Shown one piece after another: positions 17,620-26,613 of a DNA stretch of 64,000 nt. The notes beneath the pieces were generated by a model. The model did not search any database and was not told the origin of the DNA. It was given only the letters and a program-made list of their open reading frames with translations. Source of the stretch: CALBRZ01 sp964511065 (GTDB lineage Bacteria; Planctomycetota; Planctomycetia; Pirellulales; S012-138); contig CAZEEG010000005.1 of assembly GCA_964511065.1 (NCBI GenBank), positions 23,417 to 87,416 on the forward strand, written 5' to 3'. Position 1 is the stretch's first letter. Each line of letters starts with the position of its first letter. The position numbers and the translations under genes were made by a program.

Positions 17620-19668
17620 ATGAGTTGCCTTGAATGCCCGAAGCCGCTGAATCAGCACCCGCGGTCGCTGGTCGGCAGCGATTCCTTTGGCGAAATTGCC
17701 CGTCTGGTTGCTATCTACTGGCTGGCCGTATCAGCCTGGATGGTGCTTGGCACAGCGGCCTCCGCCGGCAATCCGCACGGTAACGGCCAGTTCGTCCGGT
17801 TGAAGTACGGCCAGGAGAACCTCGTCACCGACCTGGCGGTAGGGCTTTGGGCGATTCCCATTGCCGTCGATTACGACGGCGACGGCGATTTGGACCTGGT
17901 GGTCTCGACGTCGAACAAGGCGACACCGGGCGTCTACTTTTTTGAGAATCCCGGCGGTTCCAAGCTGCCCGTCTTTCGGCCGGCGCGACGAATTGGCGAT
18001 GCCCACGGCAACGTGATGGCGGCCTGGAATGCAGGGCAAGCCGTGGTCTGCACGCCGGCCCGGTGGCACGATGACTTTCTGACCAAGGGCCTTTCGGCCG
18101 GGCGCCCGCTGCCGTTCAAACCGCCGTTTCATGTGGGCCGCGCCAACCAGTGGCAACTGCTCGATTACGATGGTGACGGCGTCCGCGACCTGGTGATCGG
18201 TGTGAGCGATTGGCGCGAGTACGGCTGGGACGATGCCTACGATCCAAGCGGCCGCTGGGTCAACGGGCCGCTTCATGGGTATGTCTATGTCGTCAGGAAC
18301 CATGGCACCGACGAGCGGCCCCGCTACGGCGAGTCTGAGCAAATCCAAGCCGGCGACGGGCCGGTGGACGTGTATGGCTGCCCTTCGCCCAATTTCGCCG
18401 ATTGGGACGGCGACGGCGATCTGGACCTGGTGTGCGGCAGTTTTCTGGACCACTTTACGTTCTTTGAGAACGTCGGCACGCGGCAGCAGCCCCGTTATGC
18501 GGCCGGCCGCCGTTTGCAGCACGATGGCCGCGTGATTCGCATGGACCTGGAAATGCTTCGGGTAACGGCCTGCGATTGGGACGGCGATGGCGATGTCGAT
18601 CTGATCGTGGGCCAGGAAGACGGCCGCGTGGCGTTGATCGAATGCCGCGGTTTCGACCGTGAGGCAGGGATTCCCCGGTTCAAGCCGCCGGTCTTTTTCC
18701 GCCAGGAAGCCGACTACGTGAAGGTGGGCGTCCTCAACACGCCCAGCGCGGTCGATTGGGACGGCGACGGCGATCTGGACCTGATTTGCGGAGACACCGC
18801 CGGTTACCTGCATCTGGTGAAGAACCTCGGCGGCCTGCATGCCGATGGAACCCCGCGGTTCGCCCATCCCCAGCAGCTAACCGCCGCTGGGCAAGTGATC
18901 CGCATCCAGGCCGGCGAAAACGGTTCGATCCAAGGCCCTGCCGAGGCCAAGTGGGGGTATACGGTGCCGGCGGCCGGCGACTTCGATGGCGATGGCCTGC
19001 CAGACATCGTCATCAATTCGATCTGGGGCGAGATTCTGTGGTATCGCAACATCGGCACGCAGCAAAGCCCTAAGCTGGCCGCGGCGCAAAACGTGGAAGT
19101 CGCCTGGGAGGGGGCGCCGCCCAAGCCGGAGTGGAATTGGTGGGAACCGCGCGGGCGTTCGCTCGTCACCCAGTGGCGCACCAGCCCTGTGCTGTACGAC
19201 ATCAACGGCGACGGGCTTGCCGACCTGGTGATCCTCGACCATGAGGGATACTTGGCCTGGTATGAGCGGTTCCGCGAGCCTGGCGGCGGCCTGGCGTTGA
19301 AGCCGCCCCAGCGAATCTTCGCTGACGAGCAAGGACAACCCCTGCGGCTCAACCCGGGCCGTGCCGGCAAGAGCGGCCGGCGCAAGCTGGCGCTGGCCGA
19401 TTGGGACGGCGATGGCCGCGTGGACCTGATACTCAACGGCATGAACGCCGAGTTTTGGCGGAATGTTGGCACCGGAAACCAGTGGCGGTTCCGCAACGAA
19501 GGGCCGGTTTCACAGCTTCGGTTGGCAGGGCATACCACCTGTCCCACCGTGGCCGACTTCGATGGCGATGGGCGGCCCGACCTCATCTTGGGGGCCGAAG
19601 ACGGTTTCTTCTATTACCTGCCTAATCCTTGGGCAGCAGATGCTTCAGCCGCCGCAAGTCAGCCGTAG
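17620..19668 (+). CDS. Secreted FG-GAP/VCBS-repeat protein
   Basis: A 682-residue exported protein. The first ~50 residues contain a long charged lead, a hydrophobic core (LVAIYWLAVSAWMVLG) and TAASAG, consistent with a signal peptide. At least nine calcium-binding-like repeats of the form D-x-D-G-D-G-x-x-D-L follow, for example DYDGDGDLDLVV, DWDGDGDLDLVCG, DFDGDGLPDIVIN and DFDGDGRPDLILG. They are spread over the whole length, suggesting a beta-propeller as in integrin-alpha-like planctomycete proteins. A surface or periplasmic binding role is inference; no catalytic domain was seen. It appears monocistronic. Confidence 0.88.
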   Translation: MSCLECPKPLNQHPRSLVGSDSFGEIARLVAIYWLAVSAWMVLGTAASAGNPHGNGQFVRLKYGQENLVTDLAVGLWAIPIAVDYDGDGDLDLVVSTSNKATPGVYFFENPGGSKLPVFRPARRIGDAHGNVMAAWNAGQAVVCTPARWHDDFLTKGLSAGRPLPFKPPFHVGRANQWQLLDYDGDGVRDLVIGVSDWREYGWDDAYDPSGRWVNGPLHGYVYVVRNHGTDERPRYGESEQIQAGDGPVDVYGCPSPNFADWDGDGDLDLVCGSFLDHFTFFENVGTRQQPRYAAGRRLQHDGRVIRMDLEMLRVTACDWDGDGDVDLIVGQEDGRVALIECRGFDREAGIPRFKPPVFFRQEADYVKVGVLNTPSAVDWDGDGDLDLICGDTAGYLHLVKNLGGLHADGTPRFAHPQQLTAAGQVIRIQAGENGSIQGPAEAKWGYTVPAAGDFDGDGLPDIVINSIWGEILWYRNIGTQQSPKLAAAQNVEVAWEGAPPKPEWNWWEPRGRSLVTQWRTSPVLYDINGDGLADLVILDHEGYLAWYERFREPGGGLALKPPQRIFADEQGQPLRLNPGRAGKSGRRKLALADWDGDGRVDLILNGMNAEFWRNVGTGNQWRFRNEGPVSQLRLAGHTTCPTVADFDGDGRPDLILGAEDGFFYYLPNPWAADASAAASQP

Positions 19669-20102
19669 CGCAGACGACCAAACTGGCAGCGCTCCCCCCA
19701 CCCTGGCACCCTCTCTTAATGCCTGGTGCCGCTGGGCCGTGCGGCACGCAGCCCCCGCGTGTGCGTGGCAGTTCTTTTGGGTGGCATGCAAGGTGGGCGG
19801 GTAAAGGAAAGTCGAATCTCTGTTGCGTTTTAGGACAGTTGTCGCCTTATGGAGCAGCGTATGTTGCGATTTGGTGACATCCCAGGTCCGGCATACAGCA
19901 GCCTGGCAGGTTCGCGACCGTAGCGGATTTTCCCAATCTGGCAGTGAACCTAATGCTTTGATTGCAAGTCCTTAAATGAAACCGCCGCAGGGCCGCAAAG
20001 TTTGACAAATTTGACGAAAATGGCCCGCGGCATGGCCTTTGCATAACTGGCCGAACAATCAAACAACTTCGGCAACCGCCGAACTGATATAAGGTGGGAA
20101 TC
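19669..20102 (+). other. Intergenic region upstream of small TPR gene
   Basis: 434 bases without a convincing gene. A 7-bp hairpin GTGCCGC/GCGGCAC (19726-19747) lacks a T-run. A doubled TTTGAC motif (TTTGACAAATTTGACG, 20001-20016) includes a perfect TTGACA but no matching -10 at 16-18 bases. AAGGTGGG at 20091-20098 is the ribosome-binding site for the next gene. Confidence 0.45.
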
Positions 20103-20468
20103 ATGGCCGCAACCTTCCAAACCGTTCAGATCGCCAAAAGGCTGGTCGAGGCCGATGGGTATCTCGAGTTGGGGATGCCCGCCCAGGCTTTGGAGCGGTT
20201 GCAACCGCTTTCCACCGACGGCCCGTTCGGCAGTCTCGTTTCTTACATGCGCGGCCACGCGCTGCAGATCGAGGAACGTTTTGAGGCCGCCGCATCATAT
20301 CTGGAGGCGGCCGCCAAGGAACTGCCCGAGCCATTGGCCAAGCAGATCTGGCTGGAGTTGAGCGAGTGCTACCGCCGCGCCGGCTTCATCAGCCATGCGG
20401 TCAACTCGCTCGGGTCGGCCCGCGGCGCTTCCAGCACCCCCGCTCCCGGTGCCGGCGAGAAGTTGTAA
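20103..20468 (+). CDS. Small TPR-like protein
   Basis: A 121-residue helical protein with about two tetratricopeptide-like hairpins: AKRLVEADGYLELGMPAQALERL at the N-terminus and a central FEAAASYLEAAAKELPEP helix pair followed by LSECYRRAGF. The C-terminal 20 residues are Gly/Ala/Pro-rich. ATG at 20103 has AAGGTGGG just upstream and is preferred to the GTG three codons earlier. There is no signal peptide, so a cytoplasmic scaffold role is likely. It converges on a HAD hydrolase gene 42 bases away. No specific partner can be named. Confidence 0.72.
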   Translation: MAATFQTVQIAKRLVEADGYLELGMPAQALERLQPLSTDGPFGSLVSYMRGHALQIEERFEAAASYLEAAAKELPEPLAKQIWLELSECYRRAGFISHAVNSLGSARGASSTPAPGAGEKL

Positions 20469-20510
20469 TCGGCCCAGGCATGGAAAGCCGGGATCATTCC
20501 CGCCGGTCGG

Positions 20511-21530
20511 TCACTCCTCAATCGCAAAGATGCGCCGCCAGTCGCGCTGCATGCTGACAACGTGCCAACGGCGGCGCTGCGCCTCTTCCATTAGCGAATC
20601 AGGGAAGGGCCCCACGCGTGAATCGGGGCCGTAGTTGTATTCCCGCTGCGCGTCGTCGTGGTGGATCAGCATCATCAGCCGAGCCCCTGATCCGGCACCC
20701 GTCCACTGGAGCATTTCGCGATCGCCGATGGAGTTGCCAAAGGCCAGCACGGGCCGCCGGCCAATCATCAGGTTGATCCCCTCAGGCTTGCCCGGGCCAT
20801 CGTCGATCAGGATGGACTTGGGCAATTTGACCAGTTCGGGGCGGCCATCGTTGGCGTAGGTGTACCGGCTGCCGGCGGCCGAACCAACCACTTGCTCGGG
20901 AGGCACGCCGTAAACTTCTTGGGCGAACGCCCGCACGAATTCCTGCCCTCCGCCGGTGACAATATAGGTGCGGTAGCCGTTGGCCCTGAGATACTGCATC
21001 AGCTCCAGCATGGGCTGGTAGACCAGTTGGGTGTAAGGCCGTTTGAACCGCGGATGCCGCGCGATCTTGAGCCACCGCCGCACCTCGTCGTGGAACTGCT
21101 CGATCGTGATGCCGCGATGGGTTTCCGCAACGACCGTGGCGAAGTCTTCGATGCTGAAATCGGCCAGGGCGGCCTCGCCCTCTTCCAGCAGGGCTTGGAA
21201 CGGCTGTGTCGTCTGCCACTTCGGATGCTTCGCCGCCAGGGCTTTCACCTGCTGGGCCGCAAAGACCACCTGGGTATAGAGCGGTTGCTCGACCCATAAG
21301 GTGCCGTCGTGATCGAACGTGGCGATCCGCTCGCTGGGTGCGACAAAGGAGCGGCTTTGTTCATCGGTCGTGTCGCGGACAAACTGCACGATCGCCTTCT
21401 TTGCTGGCCCATCGTTCCACGACGGCAGGGGGTCCTTCTCGGCCGAGGCCAGCGGCGCGAGGTTCCACACCCCGGCGGCCATCAGCACCAGCAGCCAGCG
21501 GCCTGGCAGCACAATGGAAGCAGCACGCAT
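20511..21530 (-). CDS. Secreted HAD-superfamily hydrolase
   Basis: A 339-residue exported phosphatase-like protein. The first 30 residues form a signal peptide with a cleavage-like APLASAEK. HAD motif I is DHDGTL at about residue 66, motif II lies in YIVTGGGQEF, and motifs III/IV are ILIDDGPGKPEG and LAFGNSIGDREML, placing it near the phosphoserine-phosphatase-like branch. The long in-frame upstream extension contains an 18-bp tandem repeat and is probably non-coding; ATG 21530 starts exactly at the signal peptide. It converges on the small TPR gene. A non-specific extracytoplasmic phosphatase is the simplest reading. Confidence 0.82.
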   Translation of the reverse strand: MRAASIVLPGRWLLVLMAAGVWNLAPLASAEKDPLPSWNDGPAKKAIVQFVRDTTDEQSRSFVAPSERIATFDHDGTLWVEQPLYTQVVFAAQQVKALAAKHPKWQTTQPFQALLEEGEAALADFSIEDFATVVAETHRGITIEQFHDEVRRWLKIARHPRFKRPYTQLVYQPMLELMQYLRANGYRTYIVTGGGQEFVRAFAQEVYGVPPEQVVGSAAGSRYTYANDGRPELVKLPKSILIDDGPGKPEGINLMIGRRPVLAFGNSIGDREMLQWTGAGSGARLMMLIHHDDAQREYNYGPDSRVGPFPDSLMEEAQRRRWHVVSMQRDWRRIFAIEE

Positions 21531-22138
21531 GGGCTTCGTCTCCGTGGAAGGGGTCGAGGTGCGGACCCAGCAGCGATGATTTCTTGCGGCGGCAAACGCT
21601 TGTGTGGTGTCAAACGCCTGTGGGGTGTCAAACGCTGTGTGGAGGTATCCGGTGCTGGTGCCGCGTTGCCAGTGCGGCATCCTTCCCGCAAGTGTAGCGT
21701 GTCGGCTGCTCGGAGGGGCGCGGCTTGTTTCGTCGTCACGCGGCCAAGCGGGTTGCACATCGATTGGGAAGCGACTGCCCGCGGAGCTTGCACGGCTGCC
21801 CCGCCGCTAGCATTTTTGCTGTTTTCGGCGGCTTGCGGCGATGCACGAACGAGGAGTCCATTTGCCCGCTGATCCACGTTGCCGTGCGGGAAAAAGCCGG
21901 GCCGGCGGCGGTTCGGCAGCGACGTGCGGCCGAGCTGTCCGCGTCTGTGGCGCGCCGTTTGCAACGGCAGCACGCACGTTTTGATGGTCACGCCCACCGC
22001 CCGCCACTGGCACGCCCTCCTTCACCGGCGGTACGCCGCAGTGCCGTCATCTTGTTCACCATCGCATGGCATCGTCGGCCACATGCCTCATTGGCCGCCT
22101 GTCCCCTGCACCGCAAACCGCCCAGGAGGGTCGCGACG
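21531..22138. other. Divergent intergenic region between two HAD genes
   Basis: 608 bases with no convincing ORF. It contains three imperfect 18-bp tandem units, each starting CAAACGC, at 21593-21646. The right end carries the excellent AGGAGGG ribosome-binding site (22124-22130) of the HAD-IIA gene. No promoter boxes could be picked with confidence. Confidence 0.5.
21593..21646. repeat. Three imperfect 18-bp tandem repeats
   Basis: CAAACGC recurs at 21593, 21611 and 21629, each followed by a T/G-rich eleven-base segment such as CTGTGGGGTGT, giving a regular 18-base period. It lies upstream of the secreted HAD gene, about 60-115 bases before its start. Confidence 0.7.
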
Positions 22139-22954
22139 ATGAATCACGGATTCTTGATCGACATGGATGGCGTAATCTACCGGGGTTCTCAGTTGATCCC
22201 TGGCGCGGACCTTTTCATCCAGAAGCTGCGCAACCTTCAGATTCCTTTTCTGTTTCTGACCAACAACAGCCAGCGCACGCGGCGCGACGTTGCCACCAAA
22301 TTGCGGCGACTCGGCATCGACGCCCAAGAACAGCATATCTTCACCTGCTCGATGGCCACCGCCCGCTTCCTGGCTGCGCAAAAGCCCGGCGGAACCGCAT
22401 TCGTGATTGGAGAAGGCGGCCTGCTCCATGCATTGCACCGCAATGGCTACTCCATTGTGGACACCGATCCCGATTACGTGGTCGTGGGCGAAGGCCGCAC
22501 CGTTACGATGGAGCAGGTGGAAGCGGCCGTGCGCATGATCGCTTCGGGCGCTAAGCTCATCGCCACCAACCTCGACCCCAACTGCCCCACCCAAGACGGC
22601 ATCCGGCCCGGTTGCGGCGCCATCGTGGCCATGCTCGAAGCCGCGACGGGCGTGCAAGCCTTCAGCCTGGGTAAGCCCAGCCCGATCATGATGCGCGCCG
22701 CTCGAAAGCAACTGGGGCTTTCGGCCGCCGAGACCACGATCGTGGGCGACACCATGGAAACCGATATCCTGGGCGGCGTGCAGATGGGGTACCGGACCAT
22801 TCTGGTTCTGACGGGCGGCACGCGGCGCGAAGACCTGATGCGTTATGCCTACCGGCCGGATCTCGTGGTCGATTCCGTGGCCCAGTTGTGCGAATCCGCT
22901 TTGCTGCTCGACGCTTCTGCGATCGATGGCGCCCTGCTGCCCGCCGCGCCCTAG
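22139..22954 (+). CDS. HAD-IIA family phosphatase (NagD-like)
   Basis: A 271-residue cytoplasmic phosphatase of the NagD/4-nitrophenylphosphatase subfamily. HAD motif I DMDGVIYRG occupies residues 8-16, motif II FLTNNS is at 39-44, the C2 cap lies between, and motifs III/IV are LGKPSP and IVGDTMETDILGG. AGGAGGG at 22124-22130 stands 8 bases before the ATG at 22139 and decides the start. Known members act on nucleoside monophosphates, GlcNAc-6-phosphate pathway intermediates or glycolytic by-products; the substrate here is open. It looks monocistronic. Confidence 0.9.
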   Translation: MNHGFLIDMDGVIYRGSQLIPGADLFIQKLRNLQIPFLFLTNNSQRTRRDVATKLRRLGIDAQEQHIFTCSMATARFLAAQKPGGTAFVIGEGGLLHALHRNGYSIVDTDPDYVVVGEGRTVTMEQVEAAVRMIASGAKLIATNLDPNCPTQDGIRPGCGAIVAMLEAATGVQAFSLGKPSPIMMRAARKQLGLSAAETTIVGDTMETDILGGVQMGYRTILVLTGGTRREDLMRYAYRPDLVVDSVAQLCESALLLDASAIDGALLPAAP

Positions 22955-23278
22955 GGGATAAACGGCCGCGGGGACATCGCCCGGCGCGCTTCAAGACGGT
23001 CGTTTCCTTTGCGCGCGAAAGCTTGACATCGCGCGCCGCGGGGCGGAAAGTGACCCCTATTGCGGACGGTGTGCAACGCGGCCAGCGGTCTGCGGCACGG
23101 CAACGTGGTGGCCATCGGCACACGCCGCACCGGGCGTCCGCGCGGCTACCGGTCGCATTGCTCGATCGGCACGCCGCAAAGCCGCTGGCCCAGTTGCGGC
23201 TTCGCGGCACTGCCTGGGGAGTGCTTGCGGCCCCTGGAGCCATCCTGACCAAACTTTCTTTTACCGCGGGAGTGAGCG
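22955..23278. other. Intergenic region
   Basis: 324 GC-rich bases between two plus-strand genes. A TTGACA at 23023-23028 stands alone, with no acceptable -10 box at 16-18 bases. No hairpin with a T-run and no coding sequence were recognised. Confidence 0.4.
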
Positions 23279-24226
23279 ATGCGCGTCTGCCGATTCCATC
23301 ACCAGGGACAAACGCACCGTGGTTTCTATTACGACCAGTCCGTGGTTTCCATCGCGGCGGCCGCCAAGACCTACGGCGAGGCGACCGGCAAGTCGCTGGC
23401 CATCTCCGAGGACGACTGCCTGCTCCCGCTGCTTCCCTGCGGCGACGACTTCGAATCTGCCCGGCAGTTGAGCGCGTGGGTTGAGGAGAATCGTTCCAAG
23501 CTGCCGCAGGGCGTGGTGCTGGCGGCGGCCGACGTCAAGCTGCTGGTGCCGATCGCGGCTCCCAAGAAGATTCTGCTGTTGGCCGGCAACTATGCCGAAC
23601 ACATTCGCGAAGGTGGCGGGGTGGCCGCCGAGCGGCGCGAAACGTTCCCCTACGTGTTCATCAAGCCCCCCACCACGCTGACCAACCCGGGCGATCCCAT
23701 CAAGATTCCGGAGGTGTCGCCCGACCACATCGATTGGGAATTGGAACTGGCCGTGGTCATCGGCCGCAACACCAAGGGCGTCTCGGAAAGCGAGGCGCTC
23801 AAGTACGTGGCGGGCTACACGGTGGTGAACGACATTTCAGACCGCCGCTACCGCCCCAATCCCGGCCGCAAGGAACGCCGCAACGACGCTTTCTTCGACT
23901 GGCTGCACGGCAAGTGGCACGACACGTTCTGTCCAGTTGGGCCGTGTATCGCATCGGCCGACGCCATTTCCGATCCTCAAACGCTGCCCATGAAGCTGAC
24001 CGTCAACGGGGAAGTCAAGCAGGACGCCAGCACGGCGCAGCAGATCTTTCCCGTGGCCGCGGTGATCGAGTTCATCTCGCGCAGCGTGACCCTCCAGCCC
24101 GGCGACATCATCGCCACGGGCACGCCGGCCGGGGTGGGGAATACCACGGGAACGTATCTCAAGCCCGGTGATAAGGTTGAGGCCACCATCGGCTCAATCG
24201 GGACGCTGGCCAACCCGGTACAGTAA
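23279..24226 (+). CDS. Fumarylacetoacetate hydrolase-family protein
   Basis: A 315-residue member of the FAH/YcgM superfamily, whose members hydrolyse or decarboxylate acylpyruvates and related diketo acids using a divalent metal. The core shows ILLLAGNYAEHI (~residue 98), DWELELAVVIG with metal-ligand Glu residues (~155), YTVVNDISDRRY (~180), WLHGKWHDTF, and the closing PGDIIATGTPAGVG. The N-terminal ~90 residues form the usual extra domain. The order and spacing match active enzymes. There is no pathway neighbour to fix the substrate. Confidence 0.88.
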   Translation: MRVCRFHHQGQTHRGFYYDQSVVSIAAAAKTYGEATGKSLAISEDDCLLPLLPCGDDFESARQLSAWVEENRSKLPQGVVLAAADVKLLVPIAAPKKILLLAGNYAEHIREGGGVAAERRETFPYVFIKPPTTLTNPGDPIKIPEVSPDHIDWELELAVVIGRNTKGVSESEALKYVAGYTVVNDISDRRYRPNPGRKERRNDAFFDWLHGKWHDTFCPVGPCIASADAISDPQTLPMKLTVNGEVKQDASTAQQIFPVAAVIEFISRSVTLQPGDIIATGTPAGVGNTTGTYLKPGDKVEATIGSIGTLANPVQ

Positions 24227-24471
24227 CGAGCACGCGGCCGCTGGGAGGCAGCTACGGCGGCCCCCGGGGCCGATTTCTTGCCGACCGATTGCGCGCTTGC
24301 GCGGCGGCTGCGCCGCGCGGCCGTACATTTCCCCTGCGCGCTCCAGATTGCGGCGGGGTGCCGCGTGCGCCGCCCAGCGGGCGCGGGGTACCCTATCCGT
24401 CGCTGCCGCTGCGGGGTACGATTCACATACACGGGCACAATTGTCACCAGACCAGTTTGGGGAGCGGGCCC

Positions 24472-25056
24472 ATGGCAGGGAAGAAGAGCGCACCAGGAAA
24501 AGCGGCCGGCCGCGAGAGCGGCGTCGCTGCCGTTACACGCTGGAAGAACCAGGATCAACTCGAATTCGATATCGAATTCTACGACCGCATCCTCGAACGC
24601 GATCCCGATCAGGTCGAGGTGCTTCGGGTGCAGGGCGAGTTGCTGTCGCGGCGTGGACTGCATCGCCGCGCTTTGAAGGTCGATCAGCGGTTGGTCCAGT
24701 TGCGCCCCCTGGACGGTGTCGCCCACTATAACCTGGCATGCAGCCTGGCCCTGTTGGGCCACGCCGAGGAAGCGCTCGCCGAACTGTGGCGCGCGTTCGA
24801 CGTGGGCTACTACGACATTGTCCACCTGGAGTCAGACCCCGACCTGGAAAGCATCCGCGACCTGGAAGGCTACCAGGACCTGCTCCGCGCCTACGGCAGC
24901 CTCGCCGACGACGAACCGCTCGAAGGCGACCTTCCCGAGGATTTCGAGGAACTGGATGAGCTGGATGTCGAATCCCTGCTGGGATTGGACGACGATCCGG
25001 CCGGCGAGGACGAGTTCGACGAAGAGCTTGAAGGCGACGACCTGGACGAGTGCTGA
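24472..25056 (+). CDS. TPR protein with acidic C-terminal tail
   Basis: A 194-residue cytoplasmic protein. A Lys-rich N-terminus is followed by about three TPR-like hairpins (residues ~28-140), including LEFDIEFYDRIL, GLHRRALKVDQRL and LACSLALLGHAEEALAEL with the canonical A-L-G-H-E spacing. The last ~55 residues are almost all Asp, Glu and Leu. Such a tail suggests binding to a basic partner or cation; that is inference. ATG 24472 follows GGGAGCGGG. A perfect 18-bp palindrome at 24562-24579 is simply the codons for EFDIEF. Confidence 0.78.
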   Translation: MAGKKSAPGKAAGRESGVAAVTRWKNQDQLEFDIEFYDRILERDPDQVEVLRVQGELLSRRGLHRRALKVDQRLVQLRPLDGVAHYNLACSLALLGHAEEALAELWRAFDVGYYDIVHLESDPDLESIRDLEGYQDLLRAYGSLADDEPLEGDLPEDFEELDELDVESLLGLDDDPAGEDEFDEELEGDDLDEC

Positions 25057-25345
25057 ACGCCGCCCTGCTGGTCAGCGGGCGATCTCTTAACCGCGCCCGT
25101 ACGATTCTTATCTTTTGACGCCTGCGCGTGATTCGGCCCCCCCGGGGGGCGCGTGAAGCGAGCGGTACCGGTGCAGCCGCGCCGCGCGGACGATGTCTGC
25201 GCGCTGTGAACTGAGTACGGGCTGTCCACCCAAGTGCACGCGGTGACGCAAGTGCGCCTTGGCAGACGGGGCCGTGGGCCGATACCATAGCCGGTGCCGT
25301 TAGTGCGGCGGCGCTGCGCCGCCGGATGCTTCGCCCCTCGCATCG

Positions 25346-26185
25346 ATGAACGTCTCCCCCATGGTCGAACTTGCCACGCAGATTCAGGAAGCCGTTGTCC
25401 GCATCCGCGAAAACTGGTCCGGCGAGGCCCAGGTAGGCATCATCTTGGGGACCGGGCTGGGCGAGGTGGGGCAAGAGATCGAGGCCGAAGTCACCATCCC
25501 TTACGAATCCATCCCGCACTTTCCGCGCTCAACCGCCATCAGCCATGCCGGCAACCTGATCATTGGCCGCCTGGAAGGGAAAGTGGTCGTGGCGATGGAG
25601 GGCCGGTTCCACGCCTACGAAGGCTACACGCATCAGCAGATCACCTTTCCCATCCGGGTGATGAAGGCCCTGGGGGCCGAACTGCTGGTGGTCTCCAATG
25701 CCTGCGGAGGCTTGAATCCGCAGTTTCGCACCGGCGAAATCATGGTGATCGAGGACCATATCAATCTGATGTGGGGTAATCCGCTGATCGGTGTGAACGA
25801 CGATCGCCTGGGGCCGCGCTTCCCGGATATGTGCCAACCGTACGACCCCGCCTTGATCGACCAGGCGCTGGCCATCGCCCGGCGCGAGGATTTCGTGGCC
25901 CACAAGGGCGTGTACGTGGCAGTGACGGGGCCAAACCTGGAAACCCGGGCCGAATACCGCTTTCTGCGGCTGATCGGGGCCGACGTGGTCGGCATGTCCA
26001 CCGTGCCGGAAGTGCTGGTCGCCGTGCATGCGGGGATGCGGGTGCTGGGGCTTTCCGCCATCACCGATATGTGCCTGGCCGATGCGCTGCAACCGGTTGC
26101 CATCGAACACATTCTGCAGACGGCGGCCGAGTGCGAACCCAAACTGCGGAAAATCGTCCGCGGCGTGCTGGCGGCCATGGACTAG
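25346..26185 (+). CDS. punA: Purine nucleoside phosphorylase (trimeric class)
   Basis: A 279-residue PNP that splits guanosine/inosine-type nucleosides with phosphate to the base and ribose-1-phosphate in purine salvage. Family landmarks are intact: ILGTGLGE (phosphate site), MEGRFHAYEG, VSNACGGLNP, the base-pocket EDHINL, VAVTGPNLETRAEYRFLR and GMSTVPEVLVAVHAGMRVLGLSAITDM. The length is that of the trimeric PNP/XapA group. ATG at 25346 was taken; an alternative ATG five codons later is in frame, and neither has a strong ribosome-binding site. Single gene by spacing. Confidence 0.95.
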   Translation: MNVSPMVELATQIQEAVVRIRENWSGEAQVGIILGTGLGEVGQEIEAEVTIPYESIPHFPRSTAISHAGNLIIGRLEGKVVVAMEGRFHAYEGYTHQQITFPIRVMKALGAELLVVSNACGGLNPQFRTGEIMVIEDHINLMWGNPLIGVNDDRLGPRFPDMCQPYDPALIDQALAIARREDFVAHKGVYVAVTGPNLETRAEYRFLRLIGADVVGMSTVPEVLVAVHAGMRVLGLSAITDMCLADALQPVAIEHILQTAAECEPKLRKIVRGVLAAMD

Positions 26186-26301
26186 GTGCAGGGGGCGGCT
26201 CGCTTGCCGGCCCGGCGCGTCCGCCGCAGGGGGGAGGGGAACTCTTGTAAGGCTTCCGCCAAGGATGGTCGGCCGCCGGCTTCTGCCCCTCTGGCTGGAC
26301 T

Positions 26302-26583
26302 TCAGCCCGCCGCCGGACGAGCGCTTCTGGGCTTCATCCGTACTGGCTGAGGTGCCGTGTCCGACCAGGCCCACTCCCGCTCCTTGTAAAACAGCCGCAG
26401 GCTGCCATCCAGTTGCTGGCACCCGGTGACCCGGTCGCCAGGTTGAACGCACCCGGCCACCGCAGCGGGCAGTTGCACAAAGTGGTTCCGCCAGCGGATT
26501 GTCCAGTCACGCTGCACGGTTCGCTGCGCGTGCGTCGCTAAGATACGCTCCAAGTCCAACTTCGCGCTAACCCCGGGCGGCAA
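26302..26583 (-). pseudogene. C-terminal fragment of a transposase (ISNCY/integrase-core type)
   Basis: A 93-codon open stretch matching only the C-terminal end of planctomycete integrase-core transposases: LDLERILATHAQRTVQRDW, WRNHFVQLP, and a final VQPGDRVTGCQQLDGSLRL module with YKEREWAWS. Coding resemblance can be followed upstream in frame to about 26620. There it meets the end of the neighbouring membrane-protein gene, so the catalytic core is missing. No intact start or inverted repeat was seen. It is a decayed insertion-sequence remnant, not a functional gene. The family name comes from remembered consensus. Confidence 0.65.
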
Positions 26584-26613
26584 CGGGCTGTTTTGCCCCC
26601 CGTGTTGGCGCGT

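Noticed and set aside
24562..24579. Perfect 18-bp palindrome GAATTCGATATCGAATTC
   Set aside because: It is the in-frame coding sequence for EFDIEF in a TPR helix and has no regulatory position.
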